From RGIG8244 sp045592785 (GTDB taxonomy: Bacteria > Verrucomicrobiota > Lentisphaeria > Victivallales > UBA1829), in assembly GCA_045592785.1 (NCBI GenBank), contig JAZNVL010000006.1, forward strand, positions 1 through 44,142: 44,142 nt of DNA, in the 5' to 3' direction. The position numbers and the translations under genes were made by a program. Below, piece by piece: positions 8,135-14,403 of the stretch. The notes beneath the pieces are model-generated. The model made no database searches. It was not told where the DNA came from and saw only the letters and a program-made list of their open reading frames with translations. Within the stretch, counting starts at the first letter, position 1. The number at the start of each line of letters is the position of its first letter.

Positions 8135-9138
8135 TATTTCAATACCTCACTCTGAATCAATTTGACCACATTTTCCGGCAGCGGTACATACTGCAGACGT
8201 TTGGCGGCAGTTGCTCCGGAGGTCAAACACCAGTTGAAGTATTTGAAAAGTTCAGCTTTGCGGTCAGCGGCAAGATCTTTACGGAAGAGGATGTAGGTAA
8301 CCCCAAGGATAGGATAGCTTTTTTCTCCATCCTGATCGGTCAGTACCATATAGAAGCCCGGAGCATTTTTCCAGTCAGCTGCCGCAGCTCCGGCAGTGAA
8401 GTTATCAACTGTCGGGGCGATGAAATTGCCCGCCTTGTTCTCAAGCTGTACCATTGCAAGTTTCGCTTCTACTGCATAGGTGTATTCAGTATATCCGATT
8501 GCTCCTTTGATCTTTGCTACATTGTTGCAGACTCCGGGGTTCTTCTGTCCGCCGATACCGACAGGCCATTTCACAGAAGAACCGCAACCGGCAACTTGTT
8601 TCCATTCAGCAGAAATCTTGCTCAAGTAATTGGTGAAGATGAAACTTGTTCCGCTGGCATCAGCTCTGCGGACGACGGTAATGGCAAGATCCGGCAAACC
8701 GGGGTTCTCTTTCATGAGTTTGGGATCGTTCCATTTGGTGATCTTGCCAAGAAAAATATCAGCGAGATTTGCACGGCTCAATTTCAACTGATTGTTGTTT
8801 ACTCCGGGGATATTGACGATGACCACCACCCCGCCGGTGAGCATGGGGAACTGAACAAGTCCGGCTGCTTTCTGTTCTTCCAAAGTCAAGGGATTATCGG
8901 AACCTGCAAAATCCACCGTTCCGGCTTTGATCTGATTGATGCCTGCGCCGGACCCGAGGCTCTGATAGTTGACTTGCACTCCGGAATCAGTCTGGCTGTA
9001 CGAGTGCGTCCAATTCTGATAAACCGGTGCAGGGAAACTTGCACCTGCACCATTAAGAGTTACTTTTCTGTTGTCCGAACATCCGGTAACTGCCAATGCG
9101 ACTGCAGCTGCCATTGCAAGATTTGCAATTTTTTTCAT
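8134..9138 (-). CDS. pstS: Phosphate-binding lipoprotein PstS
   Basis: Extracytoplasmic phosphate receptor of the Pst importer, 334 residues. The N-terminus is a lipoprotein signal with lipobox AVTGC (Cys20). The mature part begins with the family block GAGASFPAPVYQNW. Phosphate-contact regions are YQSLGSGAGINQIKAGTVDFAGSD and RRADASGTSFIFTNYL, which I cite only by their SGAG and DASGTS motifs. It is the first gene of the operon, preceded by AAGGA and a four-repeat Pho box. Confidence 0.96.
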   Translation of the reverse strand: MKKIANLAMAAAVALAVTGCSDNRKVTLNGAGASFPAPVYQNWTHSYSQTDSGVQVNYQSLGSGAGINQIKAGTVDFAGSDNPLTLEEQKAAGLVQFPMLTGGVVVIVNIPGVNNNQLKLSRANLADIFLGKITKWNDPKLMKENPGLPDLAITVVRRADASGTSFIFTNYLSKISAEWKQVAGCGSSVKWPVGIGGQKNPGVCNNVAKIKGAIGYTEYTYAVEAKLAMVQLENKAGNFIAPTVDNFTAGAAAADWKNAPGFYMVLTDQDGEKSYPILGVTYILFRKDLAADRKAELFKYFNWCLTSGATAAKRLQYVPLPENVVKLIQSEVLK

Positions 9139-9173
9139 TTTCTTTTTTTCCTTTCTTCGGGGTTACTATGCAT

Positions 9174-9227
9174 AAGATACATTATTACTGTGCATGGTTT
9201 GTGAGGGAATTGTTAGTTTTGTGTTAA
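9174..9227 (-). promoter_or_regulatory. Pho box (four direct repeats) and -10 of the pst operon
   Basis: Minus strand: TTAACA (9227-9222), CTAACA (9216-9211), CTCACA (9205-9200) and TGCACA (9194-9189) recur with an exact 11-base period. This matches the B. subtilis PhoP box (TT[ATC]ACA repeats spaced by five bases) more than the E. coli Pho box. A -10 candidate TATCTT (9179-9174) starts nine bases after the last repeat, and there is no -35, as expected for an activated promoter. Confidence 0.85.
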
Positions 9228-9229
9228 GA

Positions 9230-9514
9230 TCACTTTTTTTCAGGATCGATCAAGAGTTGACCATATCCGTAAGCGTGTTTGAATTCCATTGCAGGAGGAG
9301 TTACTTCGGTCTCCGGAAGAACGATTTCGCAATCGGCTACTACCACAAGCTGTGCCTTTTTCAAAGATTCCCGTTCAGTGGAAAATACCCATCCCAGAAG
9401 CGGGAGGTCTTTCAAAAGTGGCACGCCGCCATTGGTTCGCACAAGCTCGGTTTTTTCAATACCTCCGAGATAGAATTTCTTTTTATTATTGGTGATCATC
9501 ACCCGTTGCCCCAC
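9230..9514 (-). pseudogene. Secretin (type II/III secretion outer-membrane channel) C-terminal fragment
   Basis: A 94-codon frame containing GVPLLKDLPLLGWVFSTERE followed by KKAQLVVVADCEIVLPE. This is the signature of the C-terminal end of secretin-like proteins (VPLLGDIPLLG...LF, then a TELLIFVTPRIV-type strand). The frame begins at a GTG directly after a TGA, and the sequence before it belongs to a recombinase-element relic, so the rest of the gene is missing. It reads as the 3-prime remnant of a gene broken by insertion or rearrangement. It ends three bases from the Pho box. Confidence 0.7.
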
Positions 9515-9622
9515 TCAAATGCAATCCCCAGTTTGCAAAACTCTATGCTCCCCATTCTTTCATTTTACGAACTTGTGTCATTTCGCAAGGAACAGTTTTC
9601 GTTGTTCCTCCCAGCTTTCCGG
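9510..9622 (-). repeat. Recombinase-element end, copy 1
   Basis: This 113-base segment aligns without gaps to 13254-13366, about 77% identical by hand count. It covers the last codons of a recombinase (PESWEEQRKLFLAK) and about 70 bases after the stop, including an invariant ATAGAGTTTTGCAAACT. Similarity stops at TTTGAG(T/C)GGG, where unrelated sequence begins in each copy, so this is probably the end of a mobile element. Confidence 0.65.
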
Positions 9623-10244
9623 AATGCTTTTGCGGAGTTTATCCAAAGTCAGAGTTTCCGGCTGGCGGTTCTCCCGGATGAGTTTGACGATGTCCGGAGC
9701 AAGGTTCGCCAACAGAAGTGTCCGTGCGAGATAGGAACGATCCATTTTGAGCTTGTCGGCGATTTCACGCATGGTAGTTGCTTTGCCGGAAGTCAACTGC
9801 GCCATTCCCTGATGCGCTTGCAGAATCGCAGTTTTAAGCGGAGTCATGGGCTGTACCGGAGCTTCTTCACTTTCCACCTGGATTTCCAGTTTTCCGCTTG
9901 ACCGATGCAGCAGACATGGTACGGTGATGACGCACTCCAACTCTTGATTGCCGTCAGCGATTTCAAAATCCGCACCGGCTTCTTTGATGAGTCCTGCCAA
10001 GCCTGCCGCTTCAAAATGGATTTGAATTTTATCCTCAAAACACCTCCACTTTGTCGATAAGCGTGTGGATGATTTTATGTTGCTCCAGGGGAAACATCTG
10101 ACTCCAAACGTTGCGGATACTGCTTAATGCCTGTCCCGTCTGTGGAGTTGTCAGGACCCCGGCAAAATCTTCATTGCAGATTCGTGCCAACACTGTCGGA
10201 GTGCGGAACAACCGTCCAACCTGGGAAGGGTAAGCAGTACGCAT
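9578..10244 (-). pseudogene. Serine recombinase, C-terminal relic with a frameshift
   Basis: Two frames form one protein tail. The first (10244-10035) includes VGRLFRTPTVLARI and QMFPLEQHKIIHTLIDKVEVF. The second (to 9578) continues EDKIQIHFEAAGLAGLIKEA, then AHQGMAQLTSGKATTMREIA, and ends ESWEEQRKLFLAK. The WxxLFPxEQxxIxxxLxxxVxV pattern and the DIVxLIRENRQPxTLTLDKL tail are typical of the end of large serine recombinases of phages and transposons. The frame changes in a run of four T (GTGTTTTGAG, about 10038), one base too many. The catalytic resolvase domain is absent, so this is a dead relic. Confidence 0.75.
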
Positions 10245-10306
10245 TACGCAAGGGGTGTCGTCAGTATGGACCCCCCTTTCGTTTTATATTTCCATAGCTC
10301 GCGCTG

Positions 10307-10349
10307 TCTAATAGAGAAAATCAGCAAAACTTGCAAAAATCTCTAATAG
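10307..10349. repeat. 43-bp dyad repeat, copy 1 (upstream of the promoter)
   Basis: Differs from 10381-10423 at two of 43 bases. Each copy is a near-symmetric dyad: outer arms TAGAGA/TCTCTA and inner arms GCAA-AAC-TTGC. This copy lies immediately upstream of the -35 box. Confidence 0.85.
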
Positions 10350-10354
10350 AACAC

Positions 10355-10383
10355 TTGACAAATACCATTGAGTGGTGTATTCT
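10355..10383 (+). promoter_or_regulatory. Promoter of the AAA_14 ATPase gene
   Basis: TTGACA (10355-10360), a 17-base spacer and TATTCT (10378-10383). The -10 box overlaps the first bases of repeat copy 2, so a protein bound to the repeats would bracket the promoter. Confidence 0.8.
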
Positions 10384-10423
10384 AATAGAGAAAACAAGCA
10401 AAACTTGCAAAAATCTCTAATAG
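10381..10423. repeat. 43-bp dyad repeat, copy 2 (overlaps -10 and leader)
   Basis: Second copy, 74 bases after the first. It covers the transcription start and most of the leader, ending where the GGAG ribosome site begins. In RNA the TAGAGA/TCTCTA arms could form a hairpin just before that site, so control at the DNA or RNA level is possible. Confidence 0.85.
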
Positions 10424-10435
10424 GAGTAGGCGTTT

Positions 10436-11686
10436 ATGGAAATACAACGGCAATTTTACCTTGATGAACTGATCCGCAAGCAGGGTAATGGTTTTGTCAA
10501 AATCATCACCGGGTTGCGTCGGTGTGGAAAATCTTACCTTTTGCGTACCATTTTCAAAAATCATCTGCTTGCCAATGGTATTGCTCCGGAACAGATCGTG
10601 GAAATGGCGTTTGATGAACGCGACAATAAAAAATTCCGCGATCCAGACCTCTTCTATGAATTCGCCAAAGAAAAACTCGCTCAACAGCCGGATACTGTTT
10701 TCCTGCTTGATGAGATCCAGCTGCTTGGGGACTTTGAGTCTGTCCTTAACGGGTTGCTTGGCAAAAATGCCGAAATCTATGCCACTGGCAGCAACGCCAA
10801 ATTTCTTTCCAAAGACATCATTACTGAATTCAGGGGACGCGGCGATGAGATCCACATGACTCCGTTGACTTTTGCCGAGTATTTTTCCATTTTCAATGAC
10901 GATAAAGTCAGCCGTTTTCAGGAATATATGCTCTATGGCGGTCTGCCGCTGGTAGCACTGGCAGCTTCTCCGAAAGATAAAATCGCCATCCTCAACGCCC
11001 TTTATACTGAAACTTATCTGCGGGACATTGTAGGCAGAAACAAGATCCGGAAAGTTGCTGAACTGGAAAACTTGCTGGACATCCTTGCTTCAACCATCGG
11101 CAGTCTGGTCAATCCGGAAAAATTGCGCAAAACTTTCCACAGTGTCAAGAACTCCAAAATAAACGCTTCCACTCTTACCAGGTATATTGCATATCTGGAA
11201 GATGCCTATTTGCTTGAAGCTGCCCAGCGATATGACATCAAAGGCAAAGCGTACATCGAAACTCCACAGAAGTATTATTATTCTGACTTGGGGTTACGCA
11301 ACGCCCGATTGAATTTCCGTCAGCTGGAAGAAACTCACAGCATGGAAAAGATCATCTACAACGAACTGCGTCACCGCAAATTCAATGTGGATATCGGACA
11401 AGTTACCGTTAATGAAAAGAACTCTGCCGGTACTTACAGCCGCAAACAGCTTGAAGTGGATTTTGTTGCCAATAAAGGATCAAAGCGTTACTATATCCAA
11501 TCTGCCTACATGATTCCGGATGCAGAAAAGCGGGAGCAGGAGATCCGGTCACTTTTGAAGATCGATGATTCTTTCAAAAAGATCGTTATCACTTCCCATG
11601 CTCCGGCTCCACTGTATGACGATCACGGCATTTTGACTATGAGTGTTTACGATTTCCTGCTGGATCCGGACAGTCTGGAACTGTGA
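10436..11686 (+). CDS. AAA_14/DUF4143 family ATPase
   Basis: A 416-residue protein of the widespread AAA_14 plus DUF4143 family, whose function is not established. The N-terminal P-loop ATPase has Walker A GLRRCGKS (26-33), Walker B FLLDEIQ (D92, E93) and a GSNAKFL sensor-like block. The C-terminal DUF4143 part has a restriction-nuclease-like strand pattern, EVDFVANKGSKRYYIQSAY. The usual IEVK of that fold is IQSA here, so nuclease activity is doubtful. GGAG lies about nine bases before the ATG. It stands alone between relics of mobile DNA, with its promoter flanked by two 43-bp repeats, which suggests self-regulation or an accessory element. Confidence 0.88.
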   Translation: MEIQRQFYLDELIRKQGNGFVKIITGLRRCGKSYLLRTIFKNHLLANGIAPEQIVEMAFDERDNKKFRDPDLFYEFAKEKLAQQPDTVFLLDEIQLLGDFESVLNGLLGKNAEIYATGSNAKFLSKDIITEFRGRGDEIHMTPLTFAEYFSIFNDDKVSRFQEYMLYGGLPLVALAASPKDKIAILNALYTETYLRDIVGRNKIRKVAELENLLDILASTIGSLVNPEKLRKTFHSVKNSKINASTLTRYIAYLEDAYLLEAAQRYDIKGKAYIETPQKYYYSDLGLRNARLNFRQLEETHSMEKIIYNELRHRKFNVDIGQVTVNEKNSAGTYSRKQLEVDFVANKGSKRYYIQSAYMIPDAEKREQEIRSLLKIDDSFKKIVITSHAPAPLYDDHGILTMSVYDFLLDPDSLEL

Positions 11687-11926
11687 TTGCAGAGATTGGC
11701 AGCAACTCCGCCGAGTCAGGCGTTTGGGGGGAGGACCAAGGACGATATTTTATTATATCGGTCCACAACCCTAACTGCTTAATATGCCGACTCCTTCCGC
11801 GCGCCCACATAGAAATGTCCGCAGGGGGGAACCATTCTTCGCCCGCATTAAGCGGGCTGCGGATGGCAGGCCATAAGCCACCCCCCGGCAACAAAGCCCG
11901 TCAGAACGCCCTTTTGCGCGCGTTTT
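11687..11926. other. Intergenic stretch with two hairpins, no clear gene
   Basis: Contains an imperfect hairpin near 11741-11766 (GATAT/ATATC arms, then GGTCC), possibly the end of the ATPase transcript, and GCCCGC-ATTAA-GCGGGC at 11841-11857. An open frame crosses it, but its composition is unlike a protein and it lacks a good ribosome site. Confidence 0.4.
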
Positions 11927-12208
11927 GATTTTTCCAACGGAATCCGAACGGAACTGTTTTTCAACGGTGCGAAATTTTACGCCGGAAAATATAACGGAAC
12001 CATCGATAATGCCGGGATCCTTGAGGCTCTTGACGGTGAAAATATTGACACATTGCTGAAAAACACAGACAATGTCATGGTACTTATCGCATCAGCCGGG
12101 GATAACACGATCAAGTTTGATGAGGCCTGTATTTCGGTCGGAAACATTGATCTGGGAGACGGTCACAACAAACTGATCATTTCTTTCCGGCGGATCTCTC
12201 CGCCTTGA
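11927..12208 (+). pseudogene. 3-prime fragment of a large repeat-rich surface protein
   Basis: A 93-codon frame without a start of its own. It begins DFSNGIRTELFFNGAKFYAG, continues through LLKNTDNVMVLIASAGDNTI, then ISVGNIDLGDGHNKLIISF, and ends at TGA. The Gly/Asp/Asn-rich GDN...DLGDGHN pattern resembles the repeats of RTX/haemolysin-type or giant adhesin proteins. I infer a remnant whose upstream part was lost; the exact family is uncertain. Confidence 0.45.
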
Positions 12209-12321
12209 CAGCCGCAGTCTTTCCAGTTCCCCCAGTTGAACACACTAACATATATTCTTTATAAAATGTGTCTAAATAACTAATATAACAAATAAATTTT
12301 TAAAAAAATCAATAATTCCAC

Positions 12322-12350
12322 TTGAAATTACAAGAAGTATAGTGTATATT
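12322..12350 (+). promoter_or_regulatory. Promoter of the 61-residue protein
   Basis: TTGAAA (12322-12327), a 17-base spacer and TATATT (12345-12350), in a very AT-rich interval (12230-12460). The leader is about 107 bases and holds an inverted repeat, TGTATT...AATACA (about 12356-12380). Confidence 0.7.
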
Positions 12351-12464
12351 AGTATTGTATTCGATAAACAATGCAATACATAAACAAACTTTTACAGGTG
12401 TTGCAATATATGTTTTATCATAACGTTTACACAAACTTTTGTTCGATGTTTTTGAGGAGCATTT

Positions 12465-12650
12465 ATGAAAGAGTTGTCAAAAGAGGAACAACGGATCGTA
12501 CGTCTTGTGAAAGCGTGCCTCCGCAAAAATGGTGCTGTGCCGACGTATTATGAAATCGGACAACAGGTGAAGCAGAAGACGTCGATCGTCTTCAAGCACA
12601 TGGAAGAATTGAAAGCAGCAGGGATCGATTTATCAACGAAACGAAAATAA
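12465..12650 (+). CDS. Small winged-helix-like protein (61 aa), LexA N-domain-like
   Basis: GAGGAG precedes the ATG by six bases. The sequence (LSKEEQRIVRLVKACLRKNG, then VPTYYEIGQQVKQKTSIVFK, then HMEELKAAGIDL) follows the LexA DNA-binding pattern: helix, GxxPTxxEIxxxxxxxSxxxxxxHxxxLxxxGxI. It lacks the LexA autoprotease domain, so it is a free winged helix. It has its own promoter and is followed within three bases by a row of hairpins that ends in a terminator. Role unknown; a small regulator of an accessory element is a guess. Confidence 0.6.
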   Translation: MKELSKEEQRIVRLVKACLRKNGAVPTYYEIGQQVKQKTSIVFKHMEELKAAGIDLSTKRK

Positions 12651-12652
12651 GG

Positions 12653-12825
12653 GTTCCGGGATCCGGAACACCATGAGGAGCTTTATTGAGGATCCGCCGT
12701 CGTCCTCAATAAGAAAAAAGAGGGGGATGACGTTTCCGGTCCGTCCGGAACACGTCAAGGCATCCGGAGATCTGCTTGCAGACCGGATGCAAACAGACCA
12801 CGCGCTTTACCGTGCACGGCGTTTT
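12653..12825 (+). ncRNA. Row of four stem-loops after the winged-helix gene
   Basis: Four stems in series: 12653-12669 (GTTCCGG-GAT-CCGGAAC), 12683-12712 (ten-pair TTATTGAGGA arm), 12729-12756 (GACG...CGTC enclosing TTCCGG/CCGGAA) and 12760-12790 (GCATCCGG...CCGGATGC enclosing TCTGC/GCAGA). They lead into a strong terminator. This may be a structured 3-prime RNA or a cluster of REP-like palindromes; I recognise no known RNA family. Confidence 0.4.
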
Positions 12826-12858
12826 GGGCAAGCCTCCTCCGGGGCTTGCCCTTTTTTT
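12826..12858 (+). terminator. Strong intrinsic terminator
   Basis: GGGCAAGCC pairs with GGCTTGCCC (12826-12834 with 12843-12851) and is followed by seven T. It ends the unit started at 12350. Confidence 0.9.
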
Positions 12859-12978
12859 GTAACTTCAACGGTGAATTGCGTAAGATGTGTTTTTACCGAT
12901 GCTTCGGCATTTGTAGCTTTTTTGGCTGAATATGATCAGGAGTTCGAATTTATCTTCCGGAAAAATGATCCGAACATG

Positions 12979-13104
12979 AGCTGTGAAGAACGCATTAATC
13001 AGCTTGACGAACAGATCCGCCGTTCTCGCATTCTGTTGGACAGACATTCAGAACAGAGCGGAACCCGCGAATACAAGGCATTGAAAAAGCCGACTTTTGT
13101 TTGA
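12979..13104 (+). CDS. Short hypothetical frame (41 aa), weak
   Basis: The frame from the ATG at 12979 reads MSCEERINQLDEQIRRSRIL and ends KALKKPTFV, a charged helical piece that could form a coiled coil. The same frame is open further upstream (in-frame ATG at 12673), but that stretch runs through four hairpins and a terminator and so is unlikely to be coding. There is no clear ribosome site. It may be a relic of a longer gene. The rest of 13105-13253 shows a CCACCA-TC-TGGTGG palindrome near 13212 and no gene. Confidence 0.25.
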   Translation, partial: SCEERINQLDEQIRRSRILLDRHSEQSGTREYKALKKPTFV

Positions 13105-13253
13105 TTTCTCTTTTATAACATACCCCTTTTTATGCGTGCTGCAACATCAAGTGCAGACTTTTTCTTTACAAATGCGGACGGACTTCTCCGACCTCAACTA
13201 TCGGCATCCGGCCACCATCTGGTGGCATCACGGTAATTACCCCCCTCGATTTT

Positions 13254-13366
13254 CCCGCTCAAACGCAAAGTTGAGTTTGCAAAACTCTATACTGCCCATT
13301 CTTGATTTCCGCGAACCTGTGACCTTATCCGAGGAACAGTTCCCGTTGTTCCTCCCGGTTTTCCGG
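13254..13366 (-). repeat. Recombinase-element end, copy 2
   Basis: Partner of 9510-9622, with no gaps over 113 bases. It reads PENREEQREL at the recombinase C-terminus, a stop, then the shared ATAGAGTTTTGCAAACT block. No recombinase sequence can be followed beyond it, so only the extreme end of the element remains. Confidence 0.65.
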
Positions 13367-13450
13367 GGAAGGGGAAGAACCGCGGAAAGACCTTTATAAA
13401 TAAAAAACCAACCGGCTTGTATGAAAACACTTATATGAGAGTTATATGTA

Positions 13451-13504
13451 ATAATAAAATAGTTGTTTTGTGCAATTGACAAAGAAACGATGCGGTTTTA
13501 TATT
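13451..13504 (+). promoter_or_regulatory. Shared promoter-operator, copy A
   Basis: A 31-base block (13451-13481) containing AATAAAATAGTTG and TTTTGTGCAATTGACA is identical to copy C (30970-31000) and differs at one base from copy B (26416-26446). Its last six bases are the -35 TTGACA. A 17-base variable spacer and TATATT (13499-13504) follow. TTTGT-N7-ACAAA is an inverted repeat and a likely binding site. Confidence 0.88.
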
Positions 13505-13536
13505 ATGGGTAAACGCCAGGTGCAGGAGCAAATGCT

Positions 13537-13785
13537 ATGAATAAATATTTTCTGTCTTCCGGAATTGAAGAAAAACAAGACTTTTTCGTGCGGAAGGTAA
13601 AGATGAACATTGGATGTCATACGCAAAAAGTGAATAAAAAAACGATTTTTATTGCACCTTGTCAATGCGGAAAAATTTGTTATATTATCATGGTATTGCT
13701 ACTGTTCAGGTGTGATCAAAGCGAAAGTTGGACAATGAAAGATCTTGTGGAGTTTTCAAATATAAACAAGAGGAAAAAACAATGA
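13537..13785 (+). CDS. Hypothetical 82-residue frame after promoter A
   Basis: AGGAGC lies about nine bases before the ATG, the same leader layout as the genes behind promoter copies B and C. Its stop overlaps the next start as ATGA (13782-13785). The protein (MNKYFLSSGIEEKQDFFV at its start, a hydrophobic IIMVLLLF near residue 50) matches nothing I know. It may be a degraded first gene kept as a translated leader. A second possible promoter lies within it. Confidence 0.35.
   Translation: MNKYFLSSGIEEKQDFFVRKVKMNIGCHTQKVNKKTIFIAPCQCGKICYIIMVLLLFRCDQSESWTMKDLVEFSNINKRKKQ
13659..13686 (+). promoter_or_regulatory. Possible second promoter before 13782
   Basis: TTGTCA (13659-13664), a 16-base spacer and TATATT (13681-13686). 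It would give a leader of about 90 bases for the gene at 13782. Confidence 0.4.
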
Positions 13786-14348
13786 AGATTCTTGGAATTC
13801 TTGAGGCATCGCGTCAGGAAGGGGTGGATTTTGTGCCCCATTTCTTCCGGCGCTGGAATCAGACCTTTCAGCAGGTCAGAACATACGCCCGGAACGGACA
13901 ATACGGACCGCTGCGTTCCGTCCGTTTCACCTGCGCGCGTCCAAAAAAATTTGCGGTCGACCGCAATACTTTTTTTTATGACCGTTTCGGTGCAATGCTG
14001 GATGCGGCATGTGAACCCGGCGGCGGTATGCCGGATACACTGTTTCTGAATCCATCGAAAGACAGCAATCTGATATACGGTCCTGCGCGTTTTTCCAATG
14101 GGATCGCGTGCGAATTCGAGTGTCATGAATGTCTGGCGGATTCCATGCCTGACATTTGCTATGTGAAAGGCAATTATACCAACGGACATGTGACAAACCA
14201 GCCTGTCTCCGGGTATTTCAACGAGGAAGGCTTTGTTTATGCGGATGATGAGAAATGTCATATCCTGAGTGCCGACTATCCGGAAATGAACGCCGCCTAT
14301 GATTCGATTTATTCCGGGAAAGAAGTTGTCCTGGATGATTTGAATTGA
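13782..14348 (+). CDS. Gfo/Idh/MocA oxidoreductase-like protein lacking the NAD-binding domain
   Basis: A 188-residue product from the ATG at 13782, with AAGAGG ten bases upstream. The segment EASRQEGVDFVPHFFRRWN followed by QTFQQVRTYARNGQYGPLRS matches the start of the C-terminal domain of Gfo/Idh/MocA sugar dehydrogenases (RRFNPAFxxVRExIxxGxLGxxxS). The middle, GPARFSNGIACEFECHE, fits the sheet of that domain. The preceding Rossmann domain with GxGxxG and EKP (about 110 residues) is missing and cannot be found upstream in any frame, so NAD-dependent activity is not expected. Probably a truncated gene; a dedicated binding role is the alternative. It begins the operon with 14404-15755. Confidence 0.55.
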   Translation: MKILGILEASRQEGVDFVPHFFRRWNQTFQQVRTYARNGQYGPLRSVRFTCARPKKFAVDRNTFFYDRFGAMLDAACEPGGGMPDTLFLNPSKDSNLIYGPARFSNGIACEFECHECLADSMPDICYVKGNYTNGHVTNQPVSGYFNEEGFVYADDEKCHILSADYPEMNAAYDSIYSGKEVVLDDLN

Positions 14349-14403
14349 AACAGAGCTCCTGCTTCGTCCGGAAAACTTCCCACTTCAAACACAGGAGAAA
14401 AAA

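Noticed and set aside
10307..10423. A minimal CRISPR array
   Set aside because: Only two repeat units, separated by 31 bases that contain a consensus promoter. There are no cas genes and the units are dyads flanking that promoter.
11683..11928. An 81-codon plus-strand frame after the ATPase gene
   Set aside because: It starts inside the ATPase stop region, has no separate ribosome site, crosses two hairpins and has a low-complexity Pro/Gly/Arg composition.
12673..13104. A 143-codon frame across the hairpin row
   Set aside because: Its first half runs through four stem-loops and a strong terminator and has no ribosome site; only the last 41 codons are kept, as a weak hypothetical frame.
13203..13253. 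The frame MPPDGGRMPIVEVGEVRPHL on the minus strand
   Set aside because: Twenty codons without a ribosome site, possibly the tail of a gene cut by the recombinase element, but too short to support.
9230..13785. A prophage or integrated element
   Set aside because: No structural, replication or lysis genes, no intact integrase and no flanking attachment repeats; only remnants.
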